A DNA stretch of 64,000 bases. Origin: an uncultured Christensenella sp. (GTDB lineage: Bacteria; Bacillota; Clostridia; Christensenellales; Borkfalkiaceae). This document shows positions 8,739-18,900 of this stretch, piece after piece. Position 1 is the first letter of the stretch. Each line of letters begins with the position of its first letter. The DNA lies in the NCBI GenBank assembly GCA_910585235.1, contig CAJUCM010000004.1:43039-107038 (forward strand). Reading direction: 5' to 3'. The notes under the pieces were generated by a model. That model saw only the letters and a program-made list of their open reading frames with translations. It did not search any database and was not told the origin of the DNA. A program made the position numbers and the translations under genes.

Positions 8739-9647
8739 ATGGAAAAAAAGATCGGGAATCGGGAACAGATCGCTTACGTCCGCCGGTACACGCTGACGGA
8801 CGGCGCGAAAGCGGGACTGAAAATTGCGGAAGTCGATAACGGAAAACTGAGGTTTTTGCTCAACGAGAGCAAAGCGCTCGATATTACGCAGCTCTGGCAC
8901 AGGGGAATGAACGTGAGTTTTCTCTCCAAAAACGGGCTCGTCTCGCGCGATCTGCCCTTTTCCCGCCGCTTCGAGGGCGGAATGCTCTATACTTGCGGGC
9001 TGGACAACGTCGGGGCGCGGGAGGGGTTTGAACTTCACGGAACCTTTCACAATACTCCCGCGGAGATTTTCAGGATCGATTGCGACGAAGAGAAGATCAC
9101 GGTCTGTGCCGGAACGGAGGATACGGAACTTTTCGGCAAGAACCTCGTTCTTTTCCGCACGGTGGAAACGGCGGTCGGGTCGGATACCGTAACGGTGACG
9201 GACACGCTCGAAAACCGCGGGAACAGGGAGGAGGATTACTGCATTCTCTACCATGTCAATCTCGGTTATCCCTTCTTGGATGAGGGGGTGACGATCGTGG
9301 GGGACGAGGCGGAAGCGCGCCCCCGCACCGCGTGGGCGAAGGAAAGGATCGGCGACCGACTTTTGTTCGGCGGCGTGAAGGACTGCGAAGAGGAGCGCTG
9401 TTATTTTATCCGTCATAACGTTCCGTCCGTAAAAGCCGTAAACAAGCGGATCGGTAAATCGTTCAGGCTCGGCTATTCCCAGGAGACGCTTCCCTGTTTT
9501 GTGCAGTGGTCGAGCGCCGCAAGCGGGGATTACGCGCTCGGATTGGAGCCATCCTCCACCTATCTCGACGATGAATTCCGATATCGGAAAATCAAACCGC
9601 GGGAACGCGTCGTATTCAGATTGACGCTCACGGTAAAAGATATCTGA
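8739..9647 (+). CDS. DUF4432 / aldose 1-epimerase-like protein
   Basis: A 302-residue beta-rich protein of the galactose-mutarotase superfamily, DUF4432 branch. Recognisable elements are DITQLWHRG near residue 48, an LHGTFHNTPAE block near residue 100 carrying candidate catalytic His residues, and YHVNLGYP near residue 170. Members of this group probably interconvert sugar anomers or related hexose forms so that the isomerase or kinase gets the right one. It is the last gene of the sugar operon and is followed at once by a terminator. There is no signal peptide, so it acts in the cytoplasm. The exact reaction is not known for this branch. Confidence 0.8.
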   Translation: MEKKIGNREQIAYVRRYTLTDGAKAGLKIAEVDNGKLRFLLNESKALDITQLWHRGMNVSFLSKNGLVSRDLPFSRRFEGGMLYTCGLDNVGAREGFELHGTFHNTPAEIFRIDCDEEKITVCAGTEDTELFGKNLVLFRTVETAVGSDTVTVTDTLENRGNREEDYCILYHVNLGYPFLDEGVTIVGDEAEARPRTAWAKERIGDRLLFGGVKDCEEERCYFIRHNVPSVKAVNKRIGKSFRLGYSQETLPCFVQWSSAASGDYALGLEPSSTYLDDEFRYRKIKPRERVVFRLTLTVKDI

Positions 9648-9652
9648 AAGAG

Positions 9653-9680
9653 AGATGCGCTCTTTTTGAGCGCATCTTTT
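9653..9680 (+). terminator. Terminator of the sugar operon
   Basis: A 10-bp perfect stem (AGATGCGCTC / GAGCGCATCT) with a TTTTT loop and trailing Ts, starting 6 bases after the DUF4432 stop. Confidence 0.88.
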
Positions 9681-9819
9681 CATGTCGGTTATCTCCGAAA
9701 ATCCCCGAAAAGGGGCTAAAAACGGGTCAAAAATGGGTAAGCATAAGTTCTGCTTATACTTTTTTAATTTGGCCTTCGTTTTTGTTATAGCTGAGAATCG
9801 AATCGGGGGGCTTATTTCG

Positions 9820-9848
9820 TTGACAGTGAAAAAATTTACTCGTATAAT
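9820..9848 (+). promoter_or_regulatory. Consensus promoter of the giant LRR gene
   Basis: TTGACA (9820-9825), a 17-bp spacer and TATAAT (9843-9848) match both consensus hexamers exactly. The predicted start near 9855 gives a leader of about 100 bases, with AGGAGG about 5 bases before the ATG at 9953. Confidence 0.88.
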
Positions 9849-9952
9849 ATCAGTATAATTCCCGAATCATAAAATTGTAAGGATTATTTTATCAATTCTA
9901 TGAGGAATCGCGTAAAATTAGGCAATTTTTTGATCGTTTTCAGGAGGACAAT

Positions 9953-12900
9953 ATGAAAAAGAAGCATTACTTACTGATTGCAGCTCTCTCGTTATCGCTG
10001 ACGACGGCTGCGTGTGCAACGACGTTGTCGGCATGTAAAGACGACGATACGGAACACATTCAGATTATCAAAAGTCTGACGGGAACGTATTACTTCGACG
10101 ATAACGGCACGGAGCGCACGCTCAAACTCGGACTTACGTCGTTCTCGCTTGATTTCGGTGACGGAATTAAGACGGGTTATTACAGTTCGTACGATAATAA
10201 CGGCACGATCACGTTCGATTTCGACAATTCCGAAACGGCGACGGCGGTATTCAAGAGCGACGTTTTGACGATGCAGTACAACGGTAGAACGTACGTTTTG
10301 TACCGTCAAAAGGATTTAACCGTAAAGTTCGACGTTGACGGCGGCTCGGCGGTGGCGGATCAGACCGTAGTAAACGGAAAGAAGGCAGTCCGTCCCGCAA
10401 CCAACCCCACGCGCCCCGACAGTGCGTTTATCGGTTGGTATAAAGAATCCGCGTGCGTCACGCCCTTTGATTTCGACACGGAAATCATTACCTCCAATAC
10501 GACGATTTATGCAAAGTTCATTACGATCAACGCCGAATTCGGCGTCTATCGGGCGACGTTCGATCTCGGCGAGGGGATCGACGAAAACTATCCTGCCGTC
10601 GAGACGGTCAACAGAGTTCTCTATAATCTTCCGGAGCTTCCGAGTAAAGACGGAAACGATTTCCTCGGCTGGTGGGTCAGCGATTATTATGACGGGGAAA
10701 AACTTTCCTGCCGTTATAACGGACAGGAGATCTATGAGGACACCGTTCTGTATGCGGTTTGGGCGAGCGATAAAGCCGCCGTTTCCGTCACGCCCGACGG
10801 CGCGAACTGGTCGGCACGCGGCACGAATAAAGTATTTGAAGTATGTATAAAGGATGCGGACGGGCACGAGTGGAAGCGTCAGAACAATGCCGCCACTTCG
10901 ATCGAGTTCAATTTCGATGCGGCGGACGCGGGCGACTACACGGTTGAAGTCACGGTGGGCGGCAACACGACGGTTGCTTATTACAGAAACAAGGCGCTTG
11001 CGCGCGTCGCAAAATTTGCGGTAGAGGACGACTATCTCGGATTTCTTCCCATCGAGACGAAAAATCCTGCGGTCAGCGTCAATTACTATCTGGATTTCGA
11101 GTGCGGAACGGCGGGGCATAAACACGAACACGTTGCTCTCGCAGGTCACGGCTTTGATTTTTCTGCCTGCAAGATGCTGGAAACGGGGATCAAATTCCGC
11201 GTTACGGCGGAGGCGAACGGTTATGCGAAATCCGTCTCCGAAGAGTTCACCGTACTTCGCGGGCTTGAAAAAGCGACGGGACTTGAAGTGAACGCAGAGA
11301 AGGATCTGCTTATCTGGGACGCGGTCGAGAACGCGAAGAGCTATCTTTTGAAATTTACGGATGGGGGGACGACAATCGAAAAGACGGTCACGACGACTTC
11401 TTTCGATATGCGTTCGCTCGGTGCCGGAAACTGGACGATCGAATTAACGCCTTACAATACGACTTACAATACGCCGGAGGCAACGGAGATCACTTATCGG
11501 AAAGCGAGACTTGCAAGTCCCGTGCTTTCGTTTGCAAACGACACGATTAATTGGCAAAAAGTAGACGGCGCGACGGGTTACCGCGTCTTTGTAAACGGCG
11601 TTCAGCAGGGCGCCGATCTCGACGCGGAGACGACGAGTTTTGCAATTTCTCAGAACGATGCAGATTACAACGAATCTTATGCCGTCACCGTCGTTGCATT
11701 GGCGGGAGACGCGACGGCAAATTCTCTTGCGAGCGACGCGTTCTATGTTCACGACGAACTCGGTGAAATTACTTATGCGCACGGTAAAGTGAGCTGGGGC
11801 GCGGTTCGCGGCGTTTCAAAATTCGGCGTGAAAGTCGGCGACGCGGAGGAATTCTTTGTCTCGGCGAACGAAACGGAAGTCGCGTTTACCAAGAGCGGTG
11901 CGACGGTGATTACCGTTACGCCGTACCTCAACGAGACGGACACTGCGACTGCGCAGACGGTGACGGTCGAAGTCTATGCTGTAACATTTGATACGAACAG
12001 AGGAACGGCGGTTCCGAATCAATATAAGGCGGACGGCGATACGGTCGTGCTTCCCGAAAATGATCCGACGAGAACGGGTTATACGTTCCTCGGCTGGTTC
12101 GATTCGCCGGACGGCGGAAAGCACCTCGACGCAAACGGCGCGACGGAGTTCATTTTCGACAGTACGAAGCCTACGGTCTATGCGATCTGGAAGGGAAACG
12201 AATATACCGTTACGTTCAATGCGGGAGAGGGAACGCTTCCGGACGGAGCGTCGTCCGAATTTACCGTGACGTACGGCGAAGGCGAAGGAACTTATTATCC
12301 CGTTCCGAAGATCGAAGGAAGTCAGGACAGGGTATTCGAGGGGTGGTACACTGCGGAAAACAAAGGTGCGAAAATTACGGACGATACGGGCAGAGTGTTG
12401 AAAGATTGGGATATCCCGCAGGATTTCGTGCTGTTCGCGCATTGGTCGGCTCCCGGCGTCAAATATGTGAACGACGGATCGGGTAAGGGTTACCTCGCCG
12501 TCAAAGATACCGCTTCCATCAATAATCTGACCACGGTTACGGTACTCGAATCCTATGACGGTCTGCCCGTCACGGGAATTTCGGCAGACGCTTTCGACGG
12601 GTGCGCCTCCGTCACCAAGCTCAGAATACCGAGTTCCATAAAGACCGTAATCATCCCTGAGGGCGGACCTACGGCGGCGGGTTCCTCATTCCGCGGCATG
12701 AACGGACTGAAAGAGATCGAAGTTTACGATGTTGAAGGGGAAAAATTCTTCGCCTCCTATGAGGGTGCGCTGTATTCGGTCAAAAACGGCGGTTTGGATG
12801 AACTGCTGTATGTGCCGAGGGCGCAGAATACGGAGAACGCCGTCATTCGCGTTGCGGACGGGACGAAAACGATCGGGAATTATGCCGTAGCGAGCATGGA

Positions 12901-15900
12901 TCTTATCAAGAGGGTGATCATTCCTGCAAGCGTAACGCTGATCGAATCTTTTGCGTTCTCGTCCGATAAGAGCCTCGATACGGTCACGTTCCTGTCTGCT
13001 GATAATAATCAGCTCGGAGACGCGCTTGAAATTGAAAATGCGGTGTTCAACAGTTGTACGGCATTGACGGAAATCACATTCCCCAAGCGCCTTGCAAAGC
13101 TCGATCCTCAGGCGTTCTATCGTTTTTCAAGTAGCGATAAAGCAATCAAAAGTATCTTTATTCAGGAACTCGGCGACACGAAAGACAAGGCGACGAACTA
13201 TTACGACATGGACGGCGTTCTTTGCAAGGGCGACGAACTTGTGCTGTTCCCCGCCGCGCGCGGAGGAAATTATCAGACGCCAACCGGAATTGCGCGGATC
13301 GGCGAGCTGGCTTTTGCATACAATAAGGAACTTACGGCAGTCAGATTCCTTCCAACAATCACGGAGATCGGGATCGACGCATTCAGCGGCTGTACGGCTC
13401 TCAGAACCGTCGATTTCGACAAGGACGCAAGAAATGGAGATCTTGCGATCAGGGAGCGCGCTTTCTATGGCTGTTCTGCCGTTACGAATCTGACGCTTCC
13501 CGCAAACTTAAAGACGCTGGAAGTAAACGCTTTCGGTGGCACCAATTCGCTCGGAACGGTCACGCTGAACTGTAACCGCGGCTATATAGAATACGCAAAC
13601 GATGCGTTTGCCACAACATACGGGACTTCCTATGTCAACATATTGAATATGGGAGAGGACGTTCCCGTGTTCAATATTTCGGGCGTATTCGGCGGAAACC
13701 TCAGAGAAGTGAATTTCCTCGGAAATAACGACAATTATTCTGAAGAAGGCGGCGTTGTTTATGACGCGGAAGCTACGGAAATTTTGTTCTTCCCTAATGA
13801 AATTACGGAATTTAAGATTTCCGATAAAATGACGGTCGTCAAAAGCGGCGTATTCAAAGGAAAAACAACGCTGGAATCGATCATTATCAGCAAAAATGTG
13901 CGCACGATCGAAGACGGAGCGTTTGAGAATTGTTATGGACTTAAAACCATTATCTTTGAAGAGGGCGGTACGGAATCTCTTCACATCGGAAACAATGCAT
14001 TCTACGGCTGTCAGGTTCTGAATATGCTTACGCTCAACGGTCGCGGCGGTGCCGAGATCACGATCGGTGAAAGAGCGTTTGCCGCAAAACAGGGCAGTAG
14101 TTCGACTCCCTATCCGAGACAGACGGTCGCTGAGATCACGTTGCCAGAAGGCGTAAAGAGCATCGGCAAATTTGCGTTTGAAAGAAGCGAGAAGTTAGAG
14201 ACGGTCAATCTTCCCGCTTCCCTTGCGGAGATCGCAGGATTTGAAGATAACGATTACTATTTGACGGGTCCGTTCCAGGATCAGAATAATGCATTGAAAA
14301 TTACCGGAATTCTGGATCAGAACGATCCGGAGGCTCCTCCTGTTACTTCCGTCAGCATTTTTAACGGGGCGAGTAGCCTTAAAAACGTCAACGTAGCGAC
14401 GGGCAATGCGTACTATGAATCCAAAGACGGCGTGCTTTACGGGAAAACGGACGGTAATATCGCAACGTTACTCTATGTGCCCCGCCAATCGGAAGCGGGT
14501 CTGATGCCTGACGAATATAAACAGGAGGAAGGGGAGCGCGGCTATATCGCGGTGCCTGAATCCGTTACGAAAGTCGCTGGTTTTGCGTTGGCGTATGCCG
14601 GAAATATCAAAAGAATCGAGTTTTTGGGCGCGCAGACCTCGTTCACACTCGAACAAAACGCATTTCTGTACGCTTCGGGGCTGGAAGCGCTTGCGATCCC
14701 GTCGGGCATTACCGAAATCAATCAGGGACTCTTTAACGGCTGCACAAGCCTGAAAGAAGTTGAAATTCCCAACACGGTCGAGTGGATTCGCAAGAGTGCG
14801 TTTGCGGGCTGTTCGACGCTCGAAACAGTCAGGTTTGCTCCCGGAAACGATAGCCTCGAACTAAAAATCGAGGACGGCGAATGGAAAACGAGTAGTGAAA
14901 GCGGCGGCGGACAATCCTTAGAATCGACGGGTGCGTTCTTCGGTTGTACTGCGCTTGAAACGATTGAATTGCCTGCAAGATTGACTTATATCGGAAAGCA
15001 TGCGTTCCGTATGGGATATGCGGCTTATCAGCAGGGAATTCAATATAATTCTAATTTGAGAACTGTCAAAATCCCTGTAACGGTAAAGACGATCAGCGAA
15101 TATGCTTTCTATCAATGTCGGCAACTTACGTCGCTTACGTTTACGGGTACGGTGACGAAAGAGACGGACAATATGGAAATCGGGCAGTATGCGTTCTATA
15201 ATTGTCCGATCGGCACGGGAGAAAACGGATTCGCGCTTCCGGAAAATCTCGTTTCTTTGGGAAATTATGCATTGCAAGGATCCGGTCTTACAGAGCTTAC
15301 GATTCCCGCAAAACTTGAAACGCTGGGTACGCTTAACATTACAACGTTGGAGACTCTGCATTTTGCGACCATGGAAAAGGACGGCAAACAGGTCAACAGC
15401 CTTACGGCGTTGCCTCTTCTTTCAATGGCTTCGCTTACGAGCGTTGAGCTTGAAAATTGTACGCAGATCACTTCGATTCCGAGCAGCGCATTCAAAGGTA
15501 CGGCGATTGCCGGAATCAAGATCCCTGCGCAGGTCACTTCGATCGGATCGACGGCGTTTGAAAACTGTAAAAATCTTACGGAAGTTACTTTCCTGACGGA
15601 TGAAAGCGGAAAGAGCAACGTTGAAACGATCAACAGTTTTGCGTTCCGCAATTCGGGGCTTACGGATTTTGTATTCCCTACGCTTGCGGACGGCAAGGCG
15701 CTGACCCTCGGAGAGAGTCTGTTTGAAGGTTGCGTTAATTTAACGGATATGACGATTTCTGCATCCGTGCAGGATATCGGCAACGCGCTTTCCAAAGTAC
15801 CGAATCTGGAAAACGTTACGGTCGATGACGGTGCGGGCGTGATTATTGACGCTGCAAACCGCTTGTTGCTCGGTGTGGTCAGCGAAGCGAATAAAACGTA

Positions 15901-18900
15901 TAAGATCAATTCCGCATTCTCGGCGATCCCGCTTGATGCGAACGGCAAGTTTACCGTACCGGGCACCTATACGAATCCCAATACGCAAGCGACGGGTACG
16001 ATCGTTGAGATCGGGGACGGCGCGTTTACGGGACAGAACGCCGTCAGAGTGTTCGTCATTCCCGAAAGCATTGTTTCGATCGGAAAGTCGGCGTTCTCAC
16101 AGTGCCGCGGGCTTGAAACGTTGGAATTTACGGGAACTTCTACGCTTGCAAGTATCGGAGAGAAGGCGTTTGAGCATACCTATTCGTTTGAAAGTCTTAC
16201 TCTTCCCAAAAGTGTGACGAGTTTGGGAGCAAGCTGTTTCCTTCGTTCTTCGATCAACGAAGTTACACTGCCGGACCGTCTCGATGTTGCGGGGAAGAAT
16301 ATTTTTGAGGCTTGTACGCGTCTCGAAAGGGTAAATAATTTCCCCGTACTGTCGGATGCTGCGCTGAAAACTGCAGAGAACTTCTTCTATCAATGCCGTT
16401 CGCTCAGAAGCGTTTCGTTTGCCGAGGGCGTGACGAAGTTGCCCAAAGCTATGTTTGCTGATTGTACCAGTCTTGAAACGGTTGATCTGACCGGTATCAC
16501 TGAAATCGTGGACGGTACGAGTACGTCCTATACGATGTTCAAAGGCTGTACGGCTTTGCGGGAAGTCACGCTCGATGCGAAACTCACTACGCTTCCGGCT
16601 TTGATGTTCTATAACTGTGCGGCGCTCACGACGGTTTACAGAAGCGATCTATTGGCGGAGGACGCGGGCAAGGCGGAGGCGGATACCTACCGTTATAAGA
16701 ACAACGGTAAAGTTGATCTTTCCCAAGTTACGAAGTTAAACGGTACGACCAGCTACGGAATGTTCCAGCTTAGTACGTCGATCACAGAGGTCGATCTTAG
16801 TAATATTGCTACGATCAGTTGCGCAAAGGTATTCAACGGTTGCTCGGCGCTTAAAAAAGTAACGCTTTCTGCAAGCCGTCTGTCGAACCTTAATTATATG
16901 TTTACAAATTGCACGTCGTTGAAAACGGTCAATTATATGAAAGATAACGAGATCGTAGGCAACGACGGCGAGGTAACGTTTAACACTAATATTGACTTCC
17001 TCGGTACTTATACGTTCCAGAACAGCGGGGTCGAAGCGGTGAACGTTCCTGACAGCGTTAAAGTTCTCGGTACCAGTGCAACCGCCGCCGCAACAAGTTC
17101 CTCCGTCTATCTCTTTGACGGCTGTACGAAACTCAAAAAGGTAGTTCTCCCTGCGGGACTTACTAAAATCGGCGGATATGTGTTCAGAGGCTGTGAAGTG
17201 CTCGATACGATCCAGGTTCGTAATACCGACGGATCGATCACGGGAGAGAATGGGAAAATTACGTTGCCCAAGGGTTTTGAATTGCTTGGAAACTATGCGT
17301 TCATGAACTGTAAAAAAATCGGAAATATCGATCTTTCGACAATTTCGGTTTATGCAAATCTTGGCACTTCGGGCAGTTATAACAGCGGATTGTTCTACGG
17401 ATGTGAAAGTCTTTCCGAAGTGAAGCTCAACGATAATCTTGAAATGCTTGGCTCCGGTATGTTTAATACCTGTCCGAGTTTGAAAGAGATTACGCTTCCT
17501 GCCAAATTGAAAGCGACGGGCACCTTTACGTTTGCACACAGCGGATTGACATCGATCGAACTTCCCGACGGTGTCGCTCATTTGGGCGTGACGTCTCCGA
17601 CGGGAACGATTGCTTCCAACAAACTCAATACTTCTTGTAGCGTATTTTTGGATTGCGCCGATCTTGAAACGGTAACCGTTTCCGAGAATCTCACGGCGCT
17701 CGGTGCCGATGCGTTCAAGGATTGCATCAATCTCACTTCGATCAGTTTGAAAGGGGATTCGGAGGGAGCTAAGACGTGGCAGCCCACGATTATCGGCAAC
17801 AGTGCGTTCAAAAACTGTGCGAAGCTCGAAGCACTCGATCTTTCTAAAGTGGAGGCGTTCCCTACTACGAACAGTAATTCCGCAATCACGGGTTGCGCTT
17901 CGCTTCGCGAACTCGATTTGTCGTCGCTCACTTCCGCTCTTTATGCGAATATGTTCGACGGTTTTACAAATCTTGAAAAAGTAATTTTCGGCGATCATGT
18001 GACGGCAATTCCGAACTATATGTTCCGCGATTGTACTTCGCTACGTGAGATCGATCTTAAAAACGTTGAAAAAATCGGAGATTATGCGTTCTACGGATGT
18101 ACGAAGCTATCTACGGTCTATACCGCAAATACAGCGGAAGGGAACCGTATTGCGGATACTGTCGATCTGAGCGGCATTACTTTGATCGGGACGCGCGCGT
18201 TCCAGGATTGTAAGGCATTTGTCTCCGTTACGTTAGACGACGCATTGGAGGCAACCGGCGACACGGCATTTTACGGTTGCTCGTCGCTCACGACGGTGCA
18301 TCTGCCTAAGAATCTCGAAACGATCTCGTTCCAGTCGTTTTTGAGTTGTTCCAGCCTTGCCGCGCTGGAAATCCCCGCGAGTGTTACTTCGATCGGCTCC
18401 AATGTATTCGTAGGTTGTAGAAACCTGGTACTTTCGGTTGCGGCGGGGAACGGTAAATATGAAATCAGGGATCGCTGGCTTGTCGATAAGACGACGAATA
18501 CGGTACTGTTTATGCCTGCCACGACGGACGGCGTCGAGCCGGAGAATATCACCGAATTTAATTTTGCGGACGGAATGAAACTCTATCCCTATATGTTCAA
18601 CGGTTACGGCGCGGTGACGAAAATCACTCTTCCGAACGATCTTACCGAGATTCCAAATTATGCGTTCTGGAATTTTGCGGGAAGTTTCGGAGCGGGATTC
18701 GGAATTCCGTCGGGCGTTACGTCGATCGGCAACGGTGCGTTCCAGAATTCCGAGATCACCGAGATCGTCATTCCCGAAGGCGTCACGTCGCTCGGAGCCA
18801 ATGCGTTCCAGGGTTGTACGGAGCTTACGAAAATCACTTTGCCTTCTACTCTTACGAGTATCGGAAATTATGCGTTTGACGGATGTGCGAAACTTGCAAC

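Larger units (their letters stand above)
9648..9952 (+). other. 305-bp intergenic region before the giant LRR gene
   Basis: It holds no gene. In order: the sugar-operon terminator (9653-9680); a second imperfect hairpin, 9739-9761, with stem AAGCATAAG and loop TTCTG followed by six Ts (9760-9765); a consensus promoter (9820-9848); and an untranslated leader of about 100 bases ending in AGGAGG before the ATG. Confidence 0.75.
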
